A stretch of 64,000 nucleotides of DNA. Source: Ferruginibacter sp. Lineage in GTDB: Bacteria; Bacteroidota; Bacteroidia; Chitinophagales; Chitinophagaceae. The DNA is taken from contig NZ_JAQBNR010000021.1 in assembly GCF_028288465.1 (NCBI RefSeq), positions 248,001 through 312,000 of the forward strand, in the 5' to 3' direction. The notes under the pieces are model-generated. The model saw nothing but the letters and a program-made list of their open reading frames with translations, was not told where the DNA came from and ran no database searches. Of the stretch, positions 8,536 to 16,258 are shown in pieces; positions within the stretch are counted from its first letter, which is position 1, and the number at the start of each line of letters is the position of its first letter. A program made the position numbers and the translations under genes.

Positions 8536-9218
8536 AATTGTATATTTAGGTGTTTTAAAATCATTGATTCCTGTCGTTGTTTCACCAATAAACAGCATAA
8601 AAATTGCATCATACTGTGGCAAAAAAAAGCAAACGAGAGAATTGTTTTTTGATATGACTGGCTACGTTGTAAAACCCGTTAGAGAGTTTTTAGCCCTGTT
8701 GAAAAATGATAGTTTGTATCATCGTAAATAATCCAACAGGAAGAATGAGTACTGATTGCTGCAATAGTTATTTTCTATTTGCACTGTAAAGATACAGTGA
8801 GTTTTAACGGATCTGCAATTAATATAAGGGTTGTTTATTTATTTTGAAATAGCCAATAAATTGATAAAACCCTTTGTACATAAGGATTACATTATCATTC
8901 ATTCATGACAGCCAACAAATTTCTGCGTTTGCAAAAAGACGTGTTTTAAGTATAAAATATCTTTAGCCGAAAAGATTTGTCTAAAACCCAGTTGCAAAAA
9001 AACAAAAAATTGAAGAAAAAAAAGTCGCATACAATAAGCCGTAGTAGCACGAAACAACACACAACGGTTGAGCTTGACGCAACAAACAGAGTTGTATAAA
9101 AAAAGTATTTTTACCGCGATAAATAATTGAACTTACCGTAAAAAAACAACGCATTTTTACGATAAGTTACTTCACCACTATGATGTACCGCAGATTAACT
9201 TTTATATTACATCACGAT
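8536..9218. other. Long intergenic region with hairpin
   Basis: This 683-base AT-rich space separates the small exported protein gene from the GH35 gene. A plus-strand open frame of 71 codons lies in it but is largely antisense to the region upstream of the exported protein and looks random. Apart from the inverted repeat at 9130-9168 I see no tRNA, coding signal or array. It would be a reasonable place for an undetected small RNA. Confidence 0.4.
9130..9168 (-). terminator. Inverted repeat, probable transcription end of the GH35 gene
   Basis: AACTTACCGTAAAAA (9130-9144) faces TTTTTACGATAAGTT (9154-9168). Fourteen of 15 positions pair on the plus strand; on the minus strand the odd position becomes a G-U pair, so the folded RNA is probably minus-strand. 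No long T-run follows, so its efficiency is uncertain. Confidence 0.45.
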
Positions 9219-11084
9219 TTAACGGGGTACCAACTTTTCCAGCACTGGCATTGAAACGGTTTCAAGCGTATTTTGAGTGGAATCATTTAATTGTTCAAAA
9301 ATCACTACTTTATTGGATCCTTTTTTAAGCCAAACGCCAGGTACATAAAGTGTTTGCTGAGGGCCTACACTCCAATACCGGCCAAGGTTATGACCGTTTA
9401 TAAAAACAATTCCCTTTCCCCATTTGTGCATGTCCAAAAAATTATCGCCCGTTTTATTGAGGGTAAAAGTTGCACCATATAAGGTGGGTTGCCCCTTCAT
9501 ACTTTTACAACTGCCGTCTGCTAATACCGGCATCTTATCCATTGGCAGCCGGTACATGAGCCAGCCGCCGGTTATGGTTGCACTGTCAATCATTACAGGA
9601 CTTATAATTCCTTTAAGGTTATTATTAATTTCCGATCCATAATTTATCCGGCCCATATTTTCTACCAATATTTCCAATTTTGCTTTTGCCGGTATATGAA
9701 TATCCATTGAATAAGTATTATAATAGCGGTTTAGTACGCCTTTCCTCTCTCCATTTACATAAACGGTGGCAAAATCCCGAAGTCCTTTTATGGTAAGTTT
9801 GCCATTCACAGGCTGATCAAATTGCTTTGTGTACATAACATACCCATAACCCTGGTTCAAGGCTTCAAAACTAAGTGGCGTATCACTTACAACAGGTTTT
9901 ACCACGGACTTGTATGCTTCCAGATCAAGGCTGCTGGTCAGTTTGATTGAAGGAATCGTTATCACAGGGATTGCTGGAGGCACAACAGGCACAGGGTATT
10001 TAACAACGGTTTTAAACATGTCTCTTAGTGCCGTATATTTTGGTGTCACCCATCCTGCTTCGCTGATAGGTGCATCATAATCATAGCTTGTCATGTCTGG
10101 CTGCAGGTCGTGGTCCTTGTCATAATTTGCACCGGCGGTAAAGCCAAAATTCGTTCCGCCATGTACCATGTAAAAATTGAAAGACACATCATTGTCCAGG
10201 TATTTCTTTACCTGTTTCAACACAGCTTCAGTGCTTACTTTTGGAAAAGGTTCAGCCCAGTGATCCAACCAACCCGGATAATATTCAGCTACCATATAAG
10301 GCCCTTTTCCGCCATGGTACTGATCAACTACCTTCCTTAAATTGGCCACATCATCTTCCCCATTAGCCGCAGGCAAGGCACCTTCGATTGTGCCCCCTTC
10401 AAATAACCAGCTTCCATCAGATGTAAACAATGGCACTGTCACGCCTGCTTTTACCAGTTGATTTTTTATTGCCGCACTGTAGGCTTTGTGCTCACTCAAT
10501 GGAATGTCTTTTCGTTGCGCAACATAAGAGCCGAATTCATTCTCAGCCTGTATCATAATTACCGGGCCGCCGTTGGTGATCTGCAGGTCTTTTATTTCAG
10601 TTATCAGCTTCGTTATATAGGTATTGCAGGAGTCGAGAAAAGACTTGTTATTGGTTCGTATCACCAGGTTTTTATTATTTTGCAACCACCATGGATATCC
10701 ACCAAACTCCCACTCGGCGCAGGCATACGGACCAGGGCGAAGTATCACCATCAAACCTTCAGCGGCGGCGGTTTTTATAAATTCCCGCAGGTTATGATTG
10801 CCTGTTTTAAAATCCCATACACCTGGAGACGTTTCATGAAAATTCCAAAAAACATAAGTGGTAATGGTATTAAGGCCCATGGCTTTTGCCATCTGCAGAC
10901 GTTGCTTCCAATATTCCCTTGGTATTCTGGCATAATGCATTTCGCCACTGTAAATAGCAGTAGGTTTACCATCATATACAAAGTGCCCATCCTCAATTTT
11001 AAAGCTATGTTTATGCTGTGCAAAACCCGTTGTTAAACAGGCAAACAATATTATTGCTGTTAATAATCCGGCTTGTTGCTTCAT
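9219..11084 (-). CDS. GH35 beta-galactosidase, exported
   Basis: The 621-residue protein has a signal peptide ending near GFAQ and a GH35 TIM barrel. The family signature is clear: GGPVIMIQAENEFGSY with the acid/base E183, and VAEYYPGW with the nucleophile E267. C-terminal beta-sandwich domains follow, including the galactose-binding-like module near KGIVFINGHNLGRYW. GH35 enzymes remove terminal beta-linked galactose from glycans, most likely in the periplasm here. The neighbouring GH109-like and GH95-like genes on the same strand suggest a common glycan target, but each seems to have its own transcription signals. Family is secure; the natural substrate is inferred. Confidence 0.93.
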   Translation of the reverse strand: MKQQAGLLTAIILFACLTTGFAQHKHSFKIEDGHFVYDGKPTAIYSGEMHYARIPREYWKQRLQMAKAMGLNTITTYVFWNFHETSPGVWDFKTGNHNLREFIKTAAAEGLMVILRPGPYACAEWEFGGYPWWLQNNKNLVIRTNNKSFLDSCNTYITKLITEIKDLQITNGGPVIMIQAENEFGSYVAQRKDIPLSEHKAYSAAIKNQLVKAGVTVPLFTSDGSWLFEGGTIEGALPAANGEDDVANLRKVVDQYHGGKGPYMVAEYYPGWLDHWAEPFPKVSTEAVLKQVKKYLDNDVSFNFYMVHGGTNFGFTAGANYDKDHDLQPDMTSYDYDAPISEAGWVTPKYTALRDMFKTVVKYPVPVVPPAIPVITIPSIKLTSSLDLEAYKSVVKPVVSDTPLSFEALNQGYGYVMYTKQFDQPVNGKLTIKGLRDFATVYVNGERKGVLNRYYNTYSMDIHIPAKAKLEILVENMGRINYGSEINNNLKGIISPVMIDSATITGGWLMYRLPMDKMPVLADGSCKSMKGQPTLYGATFTLNKTGDNFLDMHKWGKGIVFINGHNLGRYWSVGPQQTLYVPGVWLKKGSNKVVIFEQLNDSTQNTLETVSMPVLEKLVPR

Positions 11085-11161
11085 TTTCTAATCAGTTTTA
11101 ATAAAGGTACCCTGCATTGATTTAAAAAGAATGCATTGATAAAATAGTGAGCAAAAAAGTT

Positions 11162-11193
11162 AAAAAAAGCGCCAACCGGTGAAGGTGACGCTT
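11162..11193 (-). terminator. Intrinsic terminator of the GH109-like gene
   Basis: On the minus strand an AAGCG-TCACC / GGTTGGCGCTT hairpin is followed by a run of seven T. It lies 50 bases past the stop at 11244 and separates this gene from the GH35 gene. Confidence 0.65.
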
Positions 11194-11243
11194 ATCAATT
11201 TTTAATCAGTTTTGTAAGCAGTTGTAAACTGCCAGCTATATCC

Positions 11244-12689
11244 TTAATTTATTTTTGATTTCTCTTCCGGTATATTTCTAACGGTAGTTGTACCACCGCC
11301 ATCCAATGTAAGGTTCACAGGCTTGTTGGTTTTCCATGCACCTTTTGTAAAATCTGGTACATCCATGCTGCGGCTGCGGTTGGCTACTGAATGTTCACTC
11401 AGCGGAGCGATTGAACTCCATAAAGCAGCATCATATACATCCTGGTCCAATGCCAGCCCATTGCGCAGGTTGTCAATCAGGCGCCAGTCCATGATAAAAT
11501 CCATACCGCCATGACCGCCCACATTTTTCGCAATCGATCCGATATGTTTTACAATAGGCAGGGTGAATTTTTCTTCCAATTGTTTGTATTCATCTTCTTT
11601 TATCCAGTCTTCGCCAAATGAGATACGTTGTGGCTGCGGCCATTTGTTGGCCATACCTTTTGTACCGCAGATGGTGTGAATTCTTGAATAAGGCCTGGGC
11701 GTACTAACATCATGCTGCACCATAATTGTTTTACCTTTAACCGTTCTTATTACGGAAGTATTCATATCACCGCGAAAGGTTTTATCCTTAAATTCATTGT
11801 AAAAACTATCCGTGGCAGCACGTTCTTTTGCTATAGCACCCATGATAAAGTCGTTGCCCGACATAGACACCAGGTAATCCATCTGGTCGCCGCGGTTAAT
11901 ATTTAAGCATTGTGCAACAGGCCCCAACCCGTGCGTTGGATACAGGTTACCATTTCTGGTTGCATTCTCTTTCAACCGCCACATTTCCGCATACCCGTTT
12001 TTATCGAAATTAAGGCTCCTTAAATCGTGCAGGTATGCGCCTTCCGCATGCACCAGTTCGCCAAACATGCCATTACGGGCCATGTTCAATGTAAGTAATT
12101 CAAAAAAGTCGTAGCAACAATTTTCAAGCATTACACAATGCTTTTTTGTTCTTTCAGACGTTTCAACCAACTGCCAGCATTCTTCAATCGTGGTAGCTGC
12201 CGGCACTTCTGAAGCTGCATGTTTACCATGCTCCATGGCGTATACAGCAATCGGCGTATGCAACTTCCAGGGTGTTGTAATATATATCAGGTCAAGATCC
12301 TGGCGGTTAACCATTTCCTTCCAGGCTTCTTTACTACCGTTGTATTCAGTCGCTTTCGGCAGCCCTTTTTTTTGTAAAATTTTTTGTGCAGATGCTGTGC
12401 GGTCTGGATATTGATCGCATAAGGCTTTTATTTCAACACCTTCAATAAACGACAGTCTTTCCACGGCGCCGGGGCCACGCATGCCTAAACCAACAATACC
12501 AACCCTTACGGTATCAATTTTTGGTGCGGCATAGCCACACATATTAAAACCGCCAGCCGACGGACGTTCCTTTACAAAAAAACGGTCTTTTTCATCTGCG
12601 GTTACTGCGGCAATGGAATTGAATCCTGTTACCAGTCCACCAGTACCCAGGGTTACATTACGTAAAAATTTTCTTCTGTTAGATGACAT
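11244..12689 (-). CDS. GH109-like Gfo/Idh/MocA family protein with Tat signal
   Basis: The 481-residue protein starts with a twin-arginine leader (SNRRKFLRN plus a hydrophobic stretch), so it is exported folded, as expected for a cofactor-bound protein. A Rossmann motif RVGIVGLGMRG (about 62-72) binds NAD(H). The rest, with YITTPWKLHTPIAVYAMEHG and KHAASEVPAATTIEECW, resembles the GH109 branch of the Gfo/Idh/MocA family, which includes bacterial alpha-N-acetylgalactosaminidases working by an NAD-dependent mechanism. That function is known for a few members only; many are plain oxidoreductases. The location between GH35 and GH95-like genes favours a glycan role. Confidence 0.85.
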   Translation of the reverse strand: MSSNRRKFLRNVTLGTGGLVTGFNSIAAVTADEKDRFFVKERPSAGGFNMCGYAAPKIDTVRVGIVGLGMRGPGAVERLSFIEGVEIKALCDQYPDRTASAQKILQKKGLPKATEYNGSKEAWKEMVNRQDLDLIYITTPWKLHTPIAVYAMEHGKHAASEVPAATTIEECWQLVETSERTKKHCVMLENCCYDFFELLTLNMARNGMFGELVHAEGAYLHDLRSLNFDKNGYAEMWRLKENATRNGNLYPTHGLGPVAQCLNINRGDQMDYLVSMSGNDFIMGAIAKERAATDSFYNEFKDKTFRGDMNTSVIRTVKGKTIMVQHDVSTPRPYSRIHTICGTKGMANKWPQPQRISFGEDWIKEDEYKQLEEKFTLPIVKHIGSIAKNVGGHGGMDFIMDWRLIDNLRNGLALDQDVYDAALWSSIAPLSEHSVANRSRSMDVPDFTKGAWKTNKPVNLTLDGGGTTTVRNIPEEKSKIN

Positions 12690-12893
12690 AAATTTGTTGT
12701 GGTTTTAAATACAGTTTAAAATCTGTGAAAATGTACACCATTTAATCAGCATGAATTTAATCAAACGATTGCATAAGTTTGATGGCTAAAAGTTTTTTTC
12801 TGCGAATTGGAAGTGCATGGGGACCTATGTACATTTCACTAAAAAAGAGTTGTTGTGTTCACAAAGCCTGTTATATTTTGTTTTTCAACTCCC

Positions 12894-15140
12894 CTATTCG
12901 AATCCATTGTTTATTATAACTGTTTCTCCCTTTGTCATTTTTATTTCCAGCACATTTTCATTTAAAGAATAAGTCTTTTTATTTCCAGCAATATAAAATG
13001 TTTTAAAGGGCAGTTTTAAACGCATAATCCCCGTTGCTCCGGCACTTATTGTCACGCGGATAGTTATACCATTTTCTTTTACGGCAGAAACTAAAAATGC
13101 ACCCTCAGCCCTTAAAGTTTTAAAGGATATATTTTTCCAATCGGTGGGAATGGCGGGAAAAATTTCGATGTATCCTTTATTGCTCTGGATCAGCATTTCA
13201 TGTATGCCCTGCGCAAAAGCAAAATTCCCTTCCAGAGTAAACGGCCGGTAGGTAAAGTTGGAGTATAATCCACCGCTCTGATCACCATTTAAATGAAAAC
13301 TGTTTGCCGAAACAAAATGCTTTGCAAACAGTGTTAGCATTTTTGCCGCACTATCCCCTTGTTTGGCCTGTGCATACAGGCAGGCGGCCCAGCTAAAAGA
13401 ATAGCCGCACCATTCTCTTGTTCCTTTTTCTTGAAGCCAACGGAGGCTTTTGTCAATTGTATTTTTTTCTGCTTCCTTGTTGATGTCTAACAACCCCAGG
13501 GGATAAATTGCCATCAGCTGTGCATGGTGCCTGTGGGACTGATCCAGGTTTTGACCAGGTGCAATAGAGAGACCTGTTTCATTGATATTGAATGCCGGAT
13601 ACAATTGTTCCTCTGATTTTATTTTTTTCAAATTATTACCTCCAGTTCTTACCAACAGCTTAATATATTCCCGGTATAGATTTTTAACAAGCGCCAAATC
13701 ATAGTTTGTGAACTGCGGAAACCATGCGCTTATGCGGTTATCGTTGTACTCCGGCGATGAACTCAGCGGCAGTTTATACAGCTTACTAGTTGGGTCGGCT
13801 ATACGAATTTGAGCAAGGTAAGTTTCAACAGCTTTTATATATGGCAGACATCTTTGCTGAAGAAATTTTTCATCCATGCCATACTTCCATTGCCAGTAAA
13901 AATGCTGCGCCAGCCAGGCGCCCGTAGTTGGACTAACAGAATACTGAATCCAGCCACCCATTGGTTTACCGCTAATGGTGGTGACACCCGGCACATTCAG
14001 TCCTGTTGTACCAAAACATTGTTTAGTCCACCGCTCATTTTCAGGTTTTACTTTCCATAACCAATTCGTGTAAGATGCGGTAAGGTCGAGGTGGTTACCC
14101 GTGTAGCCCGGCCAGTAACTCAATTCAGTATTCAAATCGTGATGCAGATCGCCTTTCCAAGGTGGCAGATTTCCATTGTCTGCAGTCCATATGGCTTGTA
14201 AAGAAATGGGGGGTGTATTGCTCCTGGCAACGCAGCCAAACTTATACATCTCCAGGTAATATTGCTTTTCCAAAATTGTATCCGGAACGGCAACAGCCGA
14301 GCGGCTCCAGTAATCTTTCCACCAGGCGATATGTTTATTCCAACCCGTGGGTTCTTTTAACGCAGGGTTGATGACAGACATTGCAGCTTTTCTTCCCTGC
14401 GTTATTGTCCACTCACCCAATATTTTATTACCTGATTTTGTCCACTGTACCAGCACTTCGTAATAATTTCCATTCCATGTTGGCTGATGGTAACGCACGA
14501 AGTTTTTTCCTTTTTCTATGGTACCTGTGGCATAACCCAGCCGTTCAAGCCCCTGCCCTTCTACGCTATTGCCGGTTGTTACTTTTTTATCAGAATGATA
14601 GGCAGGAATTTTAATAATTGGAATGATGGCATCCGGACAGTTTTCAAAACTAAAATATCCAACCTGCTCAGTTGCATGAATATAATTTTTAAACACCACA
14701 CCATTTTGAAACTGAATGGTGCTCAAGGCCGACTGAATATCCAGTTCATTGTGAATTACCTTTCCGAATTTACTCACGTCAAATTCCAGCGCTGCCCCCG
14801 GGATTTTTGAAGGCGCCGGGTATTTTTCATAAGGCTCGTCACCCAATTTTTGCACTGTGTCATACTGGCCCTTTTGTACCTGCTCCGCTACCCATTTAAA
14901 CTTCAGCTTATTTATTTCCGGCATGGGGCGATCGTCCCACAAATCAACCCTGTCAAGCGAGATACGGACGTAGGATTCTTTTTGCCAGATCAATGCGCCG
15001 AGCCAGCCGTTACCCAGCGGAATACCTTCATCCCATCTTTTGGCAAGTGAATCAAAAACAAGGTTATACTTAGGTGTAAGTTGTGCTTTAACGGGCAAAC
15101 AAAAGGCGAGGCAAATGGAAATGAACAAATATTTTCTCAT
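12894..15140 (-). CDS. GH95-like exported glycoside hydrolase with altered conserved residues
   Basis: The ATG at 15140 was taken as start (748 residues); a TTG one codon upstream is also open. A signal peptide (ends near VKAQ) is followed by an N-terminal beta-sandwich with WDEGIPLGNGWLGA, as in GH95/GH65-type proteins. An (alpha/alpha)6 barrel with PPWKGDLHHDLNTELSYWPGY (about 327-347) and SHRHHAQL follows, then a C-terminal part with LEGNFAFAQGIHEML. GH95 enzymes cleave alpha-1,2-fucose or alpha-L-galactose. Here the usual N-x-N of the family reads D-L-N, and the Asp of the usual DGNF reads Glu, so activity or specificity may differ. Family membership is good, function uncertain. Confidence 0.82.
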   Translation of the reverse strand: MRKYLFISICLAFCLPVKAQLTPKYNLVFDSLAKRWDEGIPLGNGWLGALIWQKESYVRISLDRVDLWDDRPMPEINKLKFKWVAEQVQKGQYDTVQKLGDEPYEKYPAPSKIPGAALEFDVSKFGKVIHNELDIQSALSTIQFQNGVVFKNYIHATEQVGYFSFENCPDAIIPIIKIPAYHSDKKVTTGNSVEGQGLERLGYATGTIEKGKNFVRYHQPTWNGNYYEVLVQWTKSGNKILGEWTITQGRKAAMSVINPALKEPTGWNKHIAWWKDYWSRSAVAVPDTILEKQYYLEMYKFGCVARSNTPPISLQAIWTADNGNLPPWKGDLHHDLNTELSYWPGYTGNHLDLTASYTNWLWKVKPENERWTKQCFGTTGLNVPGVTTISGKPMGGWIQYSVSPTTGAWLAQHFYWQWKYGMDEKFLQQRCLPYIKAVETYLAQIRIADPTSKLYKLPLSSSPEYNDNRISAWFPQFTNYDLALVKNLYREYIKLLVRTGGNNLKKIKSEEQLYPAFNINETGLSIAPGQNLDQSHRHHAQLMAIYPLGLLDINKEAEKNTIDKSLRWLQEKGTREWCGYSFSWAACLYAQAKQGDSAAKMLTLFAKHFVSANSFHLNGDQSGGLYSNFTYRPFTLEGNFAFAQGIHEMLIQSNKGYIEIFPAIPTDWKNISFKTLRAEGAFLVSAVKENGITIRVTISAGATGIMRLKLPFKTFYIAGNKKTYSLNENVLEIKMTKGETVIINNGFE

Positions 15141-15222
15141 CAAAAAAGGTATAATTAATCAAGAGGAATTTTATCAGACTGAGCGATTCAAGCGGGTGTC
15201 TTCATCCCCTGGCGCAGGCTAT

Positions 15223-15657
15223 TTATGTATTCTCTTTCCACTGATAATCGCCACCTGCAAAAATTTCCTTTCCCCACACGGGCAATTCCTTTTTTATTCT
15301 TTCCACCGTTTCTTCGCAGGCGTCAAAAGCTATCTTTCTGTGTTTGGATGAAGTAAATACAAAGAGGCAAATCTCCCCGGCTTGTACTACACCAAGGCTA
15401 TGATAAACATGCATACAGGTCAACGCATATTTCGCAAAAATCGCTTCCCTTATTTCTTCCATTTGCATTGCAGCCATGGGTTCATAGCTGCTGTATTCAA
15501 TAGCAGCAACTTCCTGCCCTGCCAGTACATCTTTTCTTACCTGGCCTAAAAAAATATTATGTGCTCCAATTCCTGTTTTAGTGCTGTGCTTCTGAATACT
15601 CTCTGCAATAAATGCAGGAGAGATGGCTCCCTGTAGGAAGATATTTTTAGCTGACAT
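15223..15657 (-). CDS. moaE: Molybdopterin synthase catalytic subunit
   Basis: MoaE (144 residues) with MoaD adds sulfur to precursor Z to make molybdopterin in the cytosol. The family motifs are present: FLGQVRKD, AIEYSSYEPMA, HSLGVVQAGE, the HRKIAFDACE helix and KKELPVWGKE near the C-terminus, which holds the active-site lysine region. No moaA, moaB, moaC, moaD or moeA gene is in this window, so it sits apart from the rest of the pathway. A promoter box at 15717-15724 fits its own transcription. Confidence 0.93.
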   Translation of the reverse strand: MSAKNIFLQGAISPAFIAESIQKHSTKTGIGAHNIFLGQVRKDVLAGQEVAAIEYSSYEPMAAMQMEEIREAIFAKYALTCMHVYHSLGVVQAGEICLFVFTSSKHRKIAFDACEETVERIKKELPVWGKEIFAGGDYQWKENT

Positions 15658-15716
15658 ATGTTTATGATTATGACTGAATCACCGGTTGAAATTATTGTAC
15701 CAATGTACATTTTTTT

Positions 15717-15724
15717 CAAATGTA
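15717..15724 (-). promoter_or_regulatory. -7 promoter box of moaE
   Basis: The minus strand reads TACATTTG, an exact match to TAnnTTTG, about 60 bases upstream of the moaE ATG. No TTG was found at the ideal distance. Confidence 0.4.
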
Positions 15725-15820
15725 TCAGGCAATAATTAATAGCAGAGTTGCTTTAAAACATTCCAGCGTACGAAACACGCATCTCAACTCCTGGAATTGT
15801 TAAGTACCCGGCACAATAAA

Positions 15821-15840
15821 AAGGCCCTGGAAAAGGCCTT
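15821..15840 (-). terminator. Intrinsic terminator on the minus strand
   Basis: AAGGCC and GGCCTT form a short stem; read on the minus strand it is followed by TTTATT. No annotated gene ends nearby: the next stop upstream on this strand is 420 bases away, so it may end a small RNA transcript or a long 3' UTR. Confidence 0.5.
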
Positions 15841-15920
15841 CTTTGGGGATTACACTTAATTGAACGAAACAACGAGGTTTATAAAAGGGATACCTATATA
15901 TTTAAGGTAAGAGAAAAATT

Positions 15921-16028
15921 AGAAGTTGACTGATATTGGATTTGGTTTTTTAGTAAAGGATATTGAATACTTTTTGGTTTAATCTGGATATTGGGATAAG
16001 ATTGATAAACTAATATCAATCAACTTCT
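15921..16028 (-). ncRNA. Candidate structured small RNA, possibly a 6S RNA
   Basis: The ends of this 108-nt stretch are complementary. On the minus strand the 5' arm AGAAGTTGATTGATATTAG (16028-16010) pairs with 15939-15921 in 17 consecutive pairs, one being a G-U pair that exists only on this strand. The interior is A/C-rich with two weak hairpins (19-52 and 58-77 of the RNA). The closing stem is followed by a T-rich AATTTTT. A promoter-like pair (TTG, 20 bases, CATCTTTG) puts the predicted start exactly at the first base of the arm. Size, closed ends and open centre fit what I recall of the 6S-Flavo class, but I could not run a covariance search. There is no open frame. Confidence 0.45.
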
Positions 16029-16032
16029 ATAA

Positions 16033-16063
16033 CAAAGATGCAACGATTTGTTAAAGTATACAA
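16033..16063 (-). promoter_or_regulatory. Promoter for the candidate small RNA
   Basis: On the minus strand: TTG (16063-16061), a 20-base spacer, then CATCTTTG (16040-16033), which differs from TAnnTTTG at one position. The expected start lies about five bases downstream, at 16028. Confidence 0.5.
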
Positions 16064-16258
16064 TAGCAAGAGTTCGCATTTTTTTGCGTAGGGTTATTTC
16101 TTTTTTTTAGTATTTAAACTTTTTATTGAATAGCGATTTTACGAGTGAAGGATAGTACAATTACTACACTAAGCTTAAAAACCGGCACTTGACAGACTCG
16201 TTAAAACAAAAAAGTGGAACAGCTTTCACCATTCCTCTTATAAATAAAAAATATAGTC

